This document shows positions 1 to 6,716 of a DNA stretch of 20,834 nucleotides, in pieces. The DNA comes from an uncultured Mycoplasmatota bacterium. GTDB lineage: Bacteria > Bacillota_I > Bacilli_A > RF39 > UBA660. The stretch is from positions 1-20,834 of the forward strand of contig URZL01000016.1 of NCBI GenBank assembly GCA_900552335.1. Direction: 5' to 3'. The translations under genes and the position numbers were made by a program. The stretch's first letter is position 1. Each line of letters begins with the position of its first letter. Under the pieces are notes generated by a model, which saw nothing but the letters and a program-made list of their open reading frames with translations, was not told where the DNA came from and ran no database searches.

Positions 1-2
1 GT

Positions 3-503
3 GAAATAACAAATTTAAAAAGTAATATAGAGGAATTACAAAATAATTTAAATAAATATGCTTTACAAAGTGAATTAGAAAAAACGAATACAAATATAGA
101 GAATTTATCTAGTATAATATCTAGCCATACTTCAGTAATTAATCAATTAAATAGCAATGGGGACTTTACTCAAATTAATAAAAGTTGGAATAGTGTACAA
201 ATTGCGGACTTATCAAGTGGAGGTCAAGAATTTACCATCGGTAAATTATCAGAAAAAGGGAGATATTTAGTATTATATCAGGCAATTTTTATGGGACCAA
301 CTAATACAGGATGGGATTGTGGAATTATAGGAGCAACTGGATTGTTTAGTATAGCTCGAGCCCCTTTTAATAATCAGACTGCTTTAACGGCGTTTGGTAT
401 TGTAGATGTTACATCGGAAACTGATATAAAAGCAACTATATTTGCTGATGGTATTGCAAAAACAGCTTATCTTTCTGCCTATGCAATTAAAATAAAATCA
501 TAG
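3..503 (+). CDS. C-terminal part of a coiled-coil, phage tail-fibre-like protein
   Basis: The frame is open from the window edge to a TAG at 501-503, giving 166 codons with the 5' end outside the window. The first 75 or so residues are rich in E, K, N, L and I with heptad-like spacing (for example NLKSNIEELQNNLNKY), which suggests a trimeric coiled-coil stalk. The last 90 or so residues are G-, T-, A- and F-rich with short beta-prone stretches and read like the compact beta head of a tail fibre or of a C1q/TNF-like spore-surface protein. I recognise no exact family. An internal ATG at 291 would give only 70 residues and cut the domain, so I reject it as the start. It lies 96 bp upstream of yabP, where Bacillus has yabO, so this may be a prophage remnant or a surface protein. 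Confidence 0.6.
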   Translation, partial: EITNLKSNIEELQNNLNKYALQSELEKTNTNIENLSSIISSHTSVINQLNSNGDFTQINKSWNSVQIADLSSGGQEFTIGKLSEKGRYLVLYQAIFMGPTNTGWDCGIIGATGLFSIARAPFNNQTALTAFGIVDVTSETDIKATIFADGIAKTAYLSAYAIKIKS

Positions 504-544
504 TATAGATTGAAAGAAAACTTTATAAAAAATAAGAAATAGAA

Positions 545-572
545 GCATTTTTTTAATAGTTGGACATATACT
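545..572 (+). promoter_or_regulatory. Possible sigma-E-type promoter of yabPQ
   Basis: CATATACT at 565-572 fits the CATANNNT -10 pattern used by sigma-E/sigma-K in Bacillus. An AT-rich GCATTTT at 545-551 is a weak -35 candidate. In B. subtilis yabP-yabQ is transcribed in the mother cell under sigma-E, so a site here is expected. The -35 is poor, so this is tentative. Confidence 0.4.
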
Positions 573-599
573 TTATTGAATAAAAAATAGGAGGAATAT

Positions 600-884
600 A
601 TGGACAAGGATATTATTAGTACCAATCATAGCGTTAGTATCACAGAAAGAAAAAATATTATGATTACTGGTGTAAAAAAAATAGAGAGTTTTGATGAAGA
701 AGAATTTTTGTTAGAAACAAATATGGGATATATTATTATAAAAGGAAAAGGTTTAGAAATTATTAAATTAGATACTTACCAAGGGAATGTTTCTATTAAA
801 GGGCTATTAAACAGTTTAACTTATATGGAAAACGGTCATAAAAAAGAAAAAGAAGACAATATGTTTAGTAAATTATTCAAATGA
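600..884 (+). CDS. yabP: Sporulation protein YabP
   Basis: This 94-residue protein has the YabP/YqfC family pattern: an N-terminal H(S)VSITERKNIMITGVKKIESFDEEEF stretch, described here only by its ends at residues 10-34, then GYIIIKGKGLEI near residues 41-52, then a G-L-L-N-S-L-Y ending. The length is normal for the family. In Bacillus YabP is a mother-cell sporulation protein whose molecular role is not firmly known. The start is fixed by a strong AGGAGG at 589-594, five bases upstream of the ATG. Its last codons overlap yabQ (ATGA), so the two are translationally coupled. Gene order yabP-yabQ-divIC matches Bacillus and supports the call. Confidence 0.88.
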   Translation: MDKDIISTNHSVSITERKNIMITGVKKIESFDEEEFLLETNMGYIIIKGKGLEIIKLDTYQGNVSIKGLLNSLTYMENGHKKEKEDNMFSKLFK

Positions 885-1174
885 GTTTACATTCTCAAAT
901 ACTTGTAATTATTGTCTCTTTTTTCTTTGGTATTTTTTTTGAAATCTTCCATTGTATCAATTATAAGTTGATTTATAATAAAAGAAAAATAGTTAAAATA
1001 TTGTTTACTTTTTTGTTAGTCTTTATTCAATCCATCATTTATTTTTATCTTTTAACAAAAATAAATAATGGTATTATTCATTTGTATGGCATTCTATCTA
1101 TTGTAGTAGGAATTTTGTTGTTTTATTTCCTAAAAAAAACAGTTTGTACATTTTACAAAAAACATAAAAGATGA
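881..1174 (+). CDS. yabQ: Spore cortex protein YabQ (short form)
   Basis: This is a 97-residue, very hydrophobic protein with three predicted membrane helices (about residues 5-24, 37-60 and 67-85) and a basic tail. YabQ of B. subtilis is a mother-cell membrane protein needed for spore cortex formation. This copy is about half the Bacillus length and lacks the extended C-terminus. It starts at an ATG overlapping the yabP stop by four bases and sits directly before divIC, which is the main reason for the name, since sequence similarity in a short membrane protein is weak evidence. The TGA stop at 1172-1174 is also part of a possible divIC promoter. Confidence 0.75.
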   Translation: MSLHSQILVIIVSFFFGIFFEIFHCINYKLIYNKRKIVKILFTFLLVFIQSIIYFYLLTKINNGIIHLYGILSIVVGILLFYFLKKTVCTFYKKHKR

Positions 1175-1180
1175 TATACT
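1172..1180 (+). promoter_or_regulatory. Extended -10 promoter candidate for divIC
   Basis: TGATATACT fits the extended -10 pattern TGNTATAAT with one mismatch. Its TGA is the yabQ stop codon. It would let the cell-division gene be expressed in growth while yabPQ stays sporulation-specific. Confidence 0.5.
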
Positions 1181-1201
1181 CTCTAATAGGAGAGGGTAGT
1201 C

Positions 1202-1615
1202 ATGAAAAAGAAAAAAAGAAAAATAAAGGGATCTAAAATTAGAATGTTAATTTTAATACCAATTTCTTGTTTAATAATTGGATATTTTTTATACTTGATT
1301 ATTTCTTATCCTTATAGCATTATTAAACTAAAAAAAGAACAATCTGTATATGAAAAGCAGTTGTTACAGTTAGAAATAGATGAAAAAAATTTAAAAAATG
1401 AAATAGAAAAATTAAAAGATACGGATTACTTAGCTAGATATGCTAGGGAAAATTACCAATATTCCAAAGACGGTGAAATTATTTTAAAGATTGATTCAAA
1501 ATCAAAAAAAGAAACAGAACAGGAAACTTTTGAAATCAATAAACCAATTTTATATGGTGGTATTTCTATTTTTTCTATTATATTAATTTATATCTTGATT
1601 AAAAGTAGACATTGA
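1202..1615 (+). CDS. divIC: Septum formation initiator DivIC/FtsB-like, with extra C-terminal membrane helix
   Basis: DivIC joins FtsL and DivIB (FtsQ) in the divisome and helps drive septal peptidoglycan synthesis. The 137 residues show a basic N-terminus, a membrane helix at about 14-36, a coiled coil at about 41-72, and the family signature YLARYARENYQYSKDGEIIL at 76-95. This ends the usual family domain. Oddly, a second hydrophobic helix follows at about 115-134 (ILYGGISIFSIILIYILI) with a basic end, which ordinary DivIC lacks. That would return the C-terminus to the cytoplasm. The start has AGGAGAGGG upstream at 1188-1196. Position after yabQ is as in Bacillus. Confidence 0.87.
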   Translation: MKKKKRKIKGSKIRMLILIPISCLIIGYFLYLIISYPYSIIKLKKEQSVYEKQLLQLEIDEKNLKNEIEKLKDTDYLARYARENYQYSKDGEIILKIDSKSKKETEQETFEINKPILYGGISIFSIILIYILIKSRH

Positions 1616-1630
1616 GTCTCTTTTTTTTAT

Positions 1631-1656
1631 AAAAAAAAATAACGGTTTCCCGTTAT
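1631..1656 (-). terminator. Rho-independent terminator of the lemA-like gene
   Basis: Read on the minus strand, a 7-bp stem ATAACGG/CCGTTAT (1639-1645 with 1650-1656) closes a GAAA tetraloop and is followed by eight U (1631-1638). The gene's TAA stop lies inside the stem. On the plus strand no U-run follows, so it serves the minus-strand gene. Confidence 0.85.
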
Positions 1657-2198
1657 AATTTAAAATCTTGAATATCATCATCTTCCATATTTTTTCCATC
1701 AAAATATGTTCTAATTTTATTACCAGATAACTTTGCTACTATATTAGATGGAAATCTTCTAATTAAAGCATTATAATCGGTAATAATGTCATTGTAATAT
1801 TTTCTAGCTGCTACTATTTCAGCTTCTGATTCAAATAATCCTAGTTCAATCTTTAAAAAAGTTTCACTATTTTTTAATTCTTGCATAGATTCTTTATATT
1901 CATTAAATTCATTAATTGCTTCATATAGTTTTCTATCTAATTCAAAATTAGAAAATTTTTGGCTTCGTAAATCTTTAATCATTGGTAAAACTTCTTTTTT
2001 TGTTTTTAAATTTGATTTGATAATACCAACTGATTTATTTAATAAATCAAATCTTTTTCTAAGTGTTGTATCGATAAAAGCTTCTGCTTCATTAATACGA
2101 ATGATATAAGATTGAAAATGATTATAAATATTTACGTACCAAATTAATAATAAACAAACGCCGATAATGGCTATAATTGTATATAGTAATGCATCCAT
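1653..2198 (-). CDS. LemA family membrane-anchored protein
   Basis: This 181-residue protein has one N-terminal membrane helix at about 5-25 followed by a helical domain. LemA hallmarks are present: YNHFQSYIIRINEAEAFIDT, then the R-x-DLL of KRFDLLNKSV, a central helix pair, and the C-terminal signature AARKYYNDIITDYNALIRRF followed by P-S-N and an aromatic-rich end (TYFDGK). The family is an anchored four-helix-bundle protein of unclear biochemical function, sometimes next to envelope proteases. No partner gene is beside it here. The start is supported by AGGGTGAG just upstream on the minus strand. It is divergent from the core family, so I give no symbol. Confidence 0.8.
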   Translation of the reverse strand: MDALLYTIIAIIGVCLLLIWYVNIYNHFQSYIIRINEAEAFIDTTLRKRFDLLNKSVGIIKSNLKTKKEVLPMIKDLRSQKFSNFELDRKLYEAINEFNEYKESMQELKNSETFLKIELGLFESEAEIVAARKYYNDIITDYNALIRRFPSNIVAKLSGNKIRTYFDGKNMEDDDIQDFKL

Positions 2199-2215
2199 AT
2201 TCTCACCCTAGCATC

Positions 2216-2224
2216 ATTATAACA
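2216..2224 (-). promoter_or_regulatory. Extended -10 promoter of the lemA-like gene
   Basis: On the minus strand TGTTATAAT lies 17 bases before the ATG, with the ribosome site AGGGTGAG between them. It matches the TGNTATAAT pattern seen at many genes in this window. No good -35 is visible. Confidence 0.55.
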
Positions 2225-2241
2225 AAAATCGACAAATTTTA

Positions 2242-2595
2242 CTAGTTATTTGGTATAAATTCTGGACTATAATTAATTTTTTCTTCAAAAGTAATGAAAT
2301 CCACATAAATCATTAGTAATAAATACCATTTTCCTGTAGTGGGATCACTTAAAATAATATGATCTCTTCCTGATTGCTCAATGATTCCCACAAATTCACG
2401 ATCCTTAAATTCTTCTGAATCTGGAAATGTCATATGAATTCTTACTTGTTTTCCTTTATTTAATCTCAAAATGTTTTCAATATAGGATTGTTCCAGTGGT
2501 AAGTTATTGGTGTAATTTGACATAGGAATATTTGCTGTATTGGTATTAGGTGGTATATTGTTACTAAGATTTGGATTAAAAAATGTATTGTTCAT
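2242..2595 (-). CDS. gerQ: Spore coat protein GerQ
   Basis: GerQ is an inner spore coat protein. In Bacillus it is crosslinked by transglutaminase Tgl and is needed to place the cortex hydrolase CwlJ. This 117-residue copy has the conserved C-terminal domain: NILRLNKGKQVRIHMTFP, then a region around F-x-G-x-I-E-x-S-G-R-D-H-I-I-L-S-D-P-T-T-G-K-W-Y at residues 71-95, then IYVDFITFEEKINY. The N-terminus is N-, P- and T-rich low complexity, shorter than in B. subtilis (181 residues) and with few glutamines. Minus-strand AAAGAGG at 2603-2609 supports the start. Neither cwlJ nor tgl is in the window. Confidence 0.9.
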   Translation of the reverse strand: MNNTFFNPNLSNNIPPNTNTANIPMSNYTNNLPLEQSYIENILRLNKGKQVRIHMTFPDSEEFKDREFVGIIEQSGRDHIILSDPTTGKWYLLLMIYVDFITFEEKINYSPEFIPNN

Positions 2596-2635
2596 AAATC
2601 AACCTCTTTCCATTTAATTTTATTTTTCATTTTCT

Positions 2636-2643
2636 AAAATATG
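2636..2643 (-). promoter_or_regulatory. Possible mother-cell sigma (E/K) -10 of gerQ
   Basis: Minus-strand CATATTTT fits CATANNNT, about 40 bases before the gerQ ATG. gerQ is a mother-cell gene in Bacillus. No convincing -35 is seen, so this is tentative. It almost abuts the -35 of the divergent pduL promoter. Confidence 0.4.
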
Positions 2644-2645
2644 AA

Positions 2646-2674
2646 TTGATAAAGAAAAAAATTTCATTTATAAT
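2646..2674 (+). promoter_or_regulatory. Vegetative promoter of pduL
   Basis: TTGATA (2646-2651), a 17-bp spacer and a perfect TATAAT (2669-2674) form a near-consensus housekeeping promoter. The ATG is only 15 bases after the -10, so the leader would be about 9 nucleotides and the ribosome site GGTGAT would lie at its very 5' end. Confidence 0.75.
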
Positions 2675-2689
2675 AGTTTTGGTGATATT

Positions 2690-3250
2690 ATGAAAATAAG
2701 TGTAGGTGTTTCTAATCGTCATATTCATGTAACAGAAAGTGATTATCAAATTTTATTTGGTAATATAAATATAGAAAAAGTTCGTGATTTACATCAAAAA
2801 GGAGAATTTGTCTCTAATTCTTTTGTTACAATTCAAGGTTTAAAAAGAATGATAGATCATGTCAGAGTAATTGGACCTTTTCGCAATTATACCCAAGTAG
2901 AAGTTTCTAGAACAGATAGTTATTTACTAGGAATTCATCCACCCATTCGTAAATCGGGAGATATAGAAGATGGAGAAATGGTAACTATTATAGGTCCTGT
3001 TGGAAAAATAGAGCAAAAAAAATGCGCAATTATAGCAGAAAGACATATTCATTTAACCAAAGAACAATTAGAATACTATAAATTTGATGAAACTAAAACA
3101 TTAAATATTGTTGTAAAAGGAGAAAAGGCTGCTATTTTAAGTAATGTTCACTTAAAAGTAAGTGACAACGCTTTTTTTGAATTACATTTAGATACAGATG
3201 ACGCAAATGCATGTGACTTAAAAAATGGAGATATTGTAGATATTCTATAA
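2690..3250 (+). CDS. pduL: PduL-type phosphate acyltransferase (phosphotransacylase)
   Basis: PduL interconverts acyl-CoA and acyl-phosphate (propionyl or acetyl), feeding acetate/propionate kinase for ATP in fermentation. The 186-residue protein carries the full family pattern: SNRHIHVT at 8-15, GPFRNYTQVEVSRTDSYLLG at about 62-81 continuing into HPPIRKSGD, the second AERHIHLT at 116-123, and ELHLDTDDANAC at 164-175. His11, His13, His119, His121 and His166 are the expected metal and active-site histidines. There is no N-terminal encapsulation peptide and no microcompartment gene nearby, so it is probably a free cytosolic enzyme replacing Pta. A terminator follows, so it is monocistronic. Confidence 0.9.
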   Translation: MKISVGVSNRHIHVTESDYQILFGNINIEKVRDLHQKGEFVSNSFVTIQGLKRMIDHVRVIGPFRNYTQVEVSRTDSYLLGIHPPIRKSGDIEDGEMVTIIGPVGKIEQKKCAIIAERHIHLTKEQLEYYKFDETKTLNIVVKGEKAAILSNVHLKVSDNAFFELHLDTDDANACDLKNGDIVDIL

Positions 3251-3268
3251 AAAAATTAAAATGTAAAT

Positions 3269-3294
3269 AGTACTTGAAAAAAGTACTTTTTTTT
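3269..3294 (+). terminator. Rho-independent terminator of pduL
   Basis: A 7-bp stem AGTACTT/AAGTACT (3269-3275 with 3281-3287) with loop GAAAA is followed by seven T, 18 bases after the pduL stop. Confidence 0.85.
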
Positions 3295-3303
3295 CGACTA
3301 ACA

Positions 3304-3312
3304 TGATATAAT
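3304..3312 (+). promoter_or_regulatory. Extended -10 promoter of ppdK
   Basis: TGATATAAT lies 25 bases before the ppdK ATG. No good -35 is seen at 16-18 bp, as expected for an extended -10 promoter. Confidence 0.65.
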
Positions 3313-3337
3313 AAATTTGTAATGATAGGAGGAATAT

Positions 3338-5974
3338 ATGACAAAGTACGTTTATGCTTTTAAAGAAGGAAATAAAGATATGCGCAATTTGCTAGGTGGA
3401 AAAGGTGCAAATCTAGCTGAAATGGCAAGCTTGGGACTTCCTGTTCCAAATGGTTTTACCATTACAACAGAAGCTTGTATTGCTTATTACAAAAATGGAA
3501 AGACAATATCAAAAGAAATAGAGGATGAAATACTTTCTCATTTACATGCATTAGAACAGGAAATGGGAAAAAAGCTAGGAAATATAGAAAATCCATTATT
3601 AGTGTCTGTAAGAAGTGGTGCTAGAGCTTCTATGCCTGGTATGATGGATACAATTTTAAACTTAGGTTTGAATGATACTGCTGTAGAAGGATTTGCGTCT
3701 AAAACAAATAATCCACGTTTTGCTTATGATTCTTATAGAAGATTTATTCAAATGTATTCAGATGTAGTAATGGAAGTTCCTAAAAATTATTTTGAAAAAA
3801 TTATTGATGAAGTAAAAGAAAAAAAAGGAATTCATTATGATACAGAACTTACTGTAGAAGATTTAAAAGAGCTAGTAGTTAGATTTAAAGAAGTTTATAA
3901 AACAGCAATGAATGGAAAAGAATTTCCGCAAGATCCAATTGAACAATTAATGGGAGCTGTAAAAGCTGTATTCCGTTCATGGGATAATCCAAGAGCAATT
4001 GTCTATAGAAGAATGAACGATATTCCAGGAGATTGGGGAACAGCTGTAAATATTCAAACTATGGTATTTGGAAATAAAGGTGAAACTAGTGGAACAGGTG
4101 TAGCATTTACGCGTAATCCATCTACTGGTGAAAAAGGTATTTTTGGAGAATATTTAATCAATGCACAGGGAGAAGATGTTGTTGCTGGTGTTAGAACGCC
4201 ACAACCTATTTCTAAACTAGCAGAAGATATGCCAGAATGTTATAAAGAATTTATGGAATTAGCGCAAAAGTTAGAAAACCATTATAGAGATATGCAAGAT
4301 ATGGAATTCACTATTGAAGAAGGAAAACTATATTTTTTACAAACTCGTAATGGAAAAAGAACAGCGCCAGCTGCTATTAAAATTGCGTGTGATTTAGTAG
4401 ATGAAGGTATGATTACAGAAGAAGAAGCGGTTCTTAGAATTGAAGCAAAATCATTAGATCAATTGTTGCATCCAATGTTTGATAGTGATGCTTTAAAAAA
4501 TGGAGAAGTAATAGGAACTGCTTTACCAGCAAGTCCAGGTGCAGCAGCAGGTAAGGTAGTGTTTTCAGCAGAAGTTGCTAAAAAATTAGGAAAAGGCGGA
4601 AATGGCGAAAGAGTGATCCTTGTTCGATTAGAAACGACGCCAGAGGATATCGAAGGCATGGTAGCTAGCCAAGGAATTTTAACTGTTCGTGGTGGTATGA
4701 CAAGTCATGCAGCAGTAGTAGCTCGTGGTATGGGTACTTGTTGCGTTTCCGGTTGTGGAGAAATTAAAATCAATGAAGAAGAAAAACACTTTGAACTTGG
4801 TGGTTATACGTTCCATGAGGGTGATTATATTTCGTTAGATGGAACAACTGGAAAAATTTACAAAGGAGATATTAAGACGGTAGAAGCAACTGTTACAGGT
4901 GATTTCGGAAGAATTATGGCTTGGGCAGATCAATACAGAAGACTTGGTGTTAGAACGAATGCAGACAATCCTAGAGATACAAAAAAAGCAATAGAACTTG
5001 GAGCAGAGGGTATTGGACTATGTCGTACAGAGCATATGTTCTTTGATGAAGAAAGAATTCCAAAAATTAGGAAAATGATTTTATCAGAAACAGTAGAGGA
5101 AAGAACGAAAGCTTTAGATGAATTGATTCCATTTCAAAAAGGTGATTTTAAAGCAATGTATAAAGAATTAAAAGGATTACCAATGACAGTTCGTTATTTA
5201 GATCCACCATTACATGAATTTCTTCCTACTTTAGAAGAAGATATTATTGCTTTAGCAAATGATATGAATGTTACAGTAGAACACTTAAAAAATAAGATTG
5301 ATGAATTACATGAATTCAATCCAATGATGGGACACAGAGGATGTAGATTAGCAGTTACATATCCTGAAATTGCTAGAATGCAAACAAGAGCTTTAATGGA
5401 AGCCGCTATTGAAGTGGAAGAAGAAGATGGATATGACATTACAGTAGAAATTATGATTCCACTAGTTGGTGAAGTAAAAGAATTACAATTTGTAAAAAAT
5501 ATTGTAGTAGAAACAGCTGAACTAGTGAAAAAAGAAAAAAATTCCGATATTAAATATCATATAGGTACCATGATTGAAATACCAAGAGCTGCACTTACAG
5601 CAGACAAAATAGCAACAGAAGCAGAATTTTTCTCATTTGGTACGAATGATTTAACACAAATGACATTTGGTTTTTCACGTGATGACGCAGGTAAATTTTT
5701 AGATTCTTATTATCAAAACAAAATATATGAATCTGATCCATTTGCAAAAGTAGATTTTGATGGTGTTGGAGAATTAATTAAAATGGCAGTTAATAAAGGT
5801 AAACAAACAAGACCAGATATTAAATTAGGTATTTGTGGTGAACATGGTGGTGATCCTGCTTCGGTAGAATTCTTCCATAATGTTGGTTTAACTTATGTAT
5901 CTTGCTCACCATTTAGAGTACCAATTGCTCGTTTAGCTGCAGCACAAGCCGCTATTAAAGCGAGTGAAAAATAG
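3338..5974 (+). CDS. ppdK: Pyruvate, phosphate dikinase
   Basis: The enzyme interconverts pyruvate + ATP + Pi and PEP + AMP + PPi and in fermenters often acts as a PPi-dependent glycolytic step. The 878 residues are full length and have all three parts. The N-terminal ATP-grasp region shows GGKGANLAEMASLGLP at 21-36 and SVRSGARASMPGMMDT near 89-104. The swivelling phosphohistidine domain has GGMTSHAAVVARG with catalytic His457. The C-terminal TIM barrel has GLCRTEHMFF, FGTNDLTQMTFGFSRDDAG and YVSCSPFRVP with catalytic Cys856. AGGAGG at 3328-3333 fixes the start. The last codons, encoding AAAQAAIKASEK, contain a sequence that recurs, degenerate, at three intergenic sites downstream. Confidence 0.97.
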   Translation: MTKYVYAFKEGNKDMRNLLGGKGANLAEMASLGLPVPNGFTITTEACIAYYKNGKTISKEIEDEILSHLHALEQEMGKKLGNIENPLLVSVRSGARASMPGMMDTILNLGLNDTAVEGFASKTNNPRFAYDSYRRFIQMYSDVVMEVPKNYFEKIIDEVKEKKGIHYDTELTVEDLKELVVRFKEVYKTAMNGKEFPQDPIEQLMGAVKAVFRSWDNPRAIVYRRMNDIPGDWGTAVNIQTMVFGNKGETSGTGVAFTRNPSTGEKGIFGEYLINAQGEDVVAGVRTPQPISKLAEDMPECYKEFMELAQKLENHYRDMQDMEFTIEEGKLYFLQTRNGKRTAPAAIKIACDLVDEGMITEEEAVLRIEAKSLDQLLHPMFDSDALKNGEVIGTALPASPGAAAGKVVFSAEVAKKLGKGGNGERVILVRLETTPEDIEGMVASQGILTVRGGMTSHAAVVARGMGTCCVSGCGEIKINEEEKHFELGGYTFHEGDYISLDGTTGKIYKGDIKTVEATVTGDFGRIMAWADQYRRLGVRTNADNPRDTKKAIELGAEGIGLCRTEHMFFDEERIPKIRKMILSETVEERTKALDELIPFQKGDFKAMYKELKGLPMTVRYLDPPLHEFLPTLEEDIIALANDMNVTVEHLKNKIDELHEFNPMMGHRGCRLAVTYPEIARMQTRALMEAAIEVEEEDGYDITVEIMIPLVGEVKELQFVKNIVVETAELVKKEKNSDIKYHIGTMIEIPRAALTADKIATEAEFFSFGTNDLTQMTFGFSRDDAGKFLDSYYQNKIYESDPFAKVDFDGVGELIKMAVNKGKQTRPDIKLGICGEHGGDPASVEFFHNVGLTYVSCSPFRVPIARLAAAQAAIKASEK
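5944..5961 (+). repeat. ppdK 3'-end copy of the island repeat (possible attachment site)
   Basis: ACAAGCCGCTATTAAAGC in the last codons of ppdK matches 15 of 18 bases of the intergenic copy at 14698-14715 and is related to those at 11281 and 13935. A terminator with the same GACTAGA...TAGTC core follows. I infer this is the chromosomal integration target. Confidence 0.45.
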
Positions 5975-6002
5975 AACGTAATCACGTGAAATAATAAAAT
6001 AC

Positions 6003-6030
6003 AAGAAAGACTAGAAATAGTCTTTCTTTT
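6003..6030 (+). terminator. Rho-independent terminator of ppdK
   Basis: A perfect 11-bp stem AAGAAAGACTA/TAGTCTTTCTT (6003-6013 with 6018-6028) closes a GAAA tetraloop, with T-rich flank. Confidence 0.9.
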
Positions 6031-6090
6031 GTTGTAATTAAAAGTAATAAATAAAATTAGTCAAAAAATATTATACATAAAAAGCGGTTG

Positions 6091-6113
6091 GCTAGTGTGT
6101 TACTAGCATTTTT
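6091..6113 (+). terminator. Small hairpin with T-run in the ppdK-XRE gap
   Basis: GCTAGT/ACTAGC (6091-6096 with 6102-6107), loop GTGTT, is followed by ATTTTT. It could end a short leader RNA or be a remnant of a lost gene. No upstream gene needs it, since ppdK already has a terminator. Confidence 0.45.
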
Positions 6114-6123
6114 AAAATTTGAT

Positions 6124-6159
6124 AAAAATAGTCACAATATAGTTTGGATGACTATTTTT
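6124..6159 (+). promoter_or_regulatory. 11-bp inverted repeat upstream of the XRE gene
   Basis: AAAAATAGTCA (6124-6134) and TGACTATTTTT (6149-6159) are perfect inverted arms around 14 bases containing TATAGT. It may be an intrinsic terminator or an operator around a promoter bound by the XRE protein just downstream. The sequence alone cannot decide. Confidence 0.5.
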
Positions 6160-6199
6160 TGTTGGAAGAAAAAATATAAAAAAGAAAGGAATGATGAAA

Positions 6200-6670
6200 A
6201 TGTATTTTAAGAAACCAACACTAAACAATTTATCGCAAGGGGCTCGATTAGAGTATGTGAGAAGAATAAGACATATGGATATGGATGATGTCGCAGATTA
6301 TTTTGGATTTGGAGGTAATGATCCACATAAGACATTTAATAGTTATGAGAATAACTATAGACATCCAAGTAAAGAAAGATTAAAAGATATAGCAGAATTA
6401 TATGAAGTAAGTATTAATGCTATAAAAGAATATGATTTTAATAATCCAATTGATGTTATTTATAACTTAATGTGGTTAGAAGAAGAATTTCCATATTATG
6501 AAATTAACTTTGATACTGAAAGTTATGAACAAACAAAATACAATGAATTAGTTCAAACAGCAATTAATGAATGGAAAAAAATGAGAGATAAAAGAGAAAA
6601 CTATGAAATATCAGATGAAGAATATCTCGATTGGAAATTGAATTTTGAAATCATAAGTACAGTAAATTAA
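6200..6670 (+). CDS. XRE-family helix-turn-helix regulator
   Basis: This is a 156-residue protein with an N-terminal HTH domain at about 12-76: ARLEYVRRIRHMDMDDVADY, a recognition-helix region HKTFNSYENNYRHPSKERL, and a final helix ELYEVSINAIKEYDF. The C-terminal half has an acidic and aromatic region (MWLEEEFPYYEINF) typical of regulators found beside recombinases in mobile elements of gut Bacillota. I choose the ATG at 6200 because AAAGGA at 6185-6190 is nine bases away; ATGs at 6191 and 6194 are too close to it. It is the first gene of the accessory island and may control the operon at 6717 or itself through the inverted repeat at 6124-6159. No antitoxin-like partner is obvious. Confidence 0.8.
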   Translation: MYFKKPTLNNLSQGARLEYVRRIRHMDMDDVADYFGFGGNDPHKTFNSYENNYRHPSKERLKDIAELYEVSINAIKEYDFNNPIDVIYNLMWLEEEFPYYEINFDTESYEQTKYNELVQTAINEWKKMRDKRENYEISDEEYLDWKLNFEIISTVN

Positions 6671-6683
6671 TAACAATAATGTA

Positions 6684-6692
6684 TGATATAAT
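6684..6692 (+). promoter_or_regulatory. Extended -10 promoter of the zinc-ribbon nuclease operon
   Basis: TGATATAAT lies 24 bases before the ATG at 6717, with AAAGGAG at 6703-6709 as ribosome site. Confidence 0.6.
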
Positions 6693-6716
6693 ATATTTAA
6701 TGAAAGGAGACTTTCT

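Noticed and set aside
600..1174. Mollicute-type code with TGA as tryptophan, given the very low GC
   Set aside because: yabP, yabQ and others end at TGA in good context, and TGG is used for tryptophan throughout, so the standard code holds.
4459..5439. Minus-strand open frames inside ppdK (4459-4659 and 5194-5439)
   Set aside because: They lie antisense within a complete, well-conserved ppdK and show no family pattern or ribosome site.
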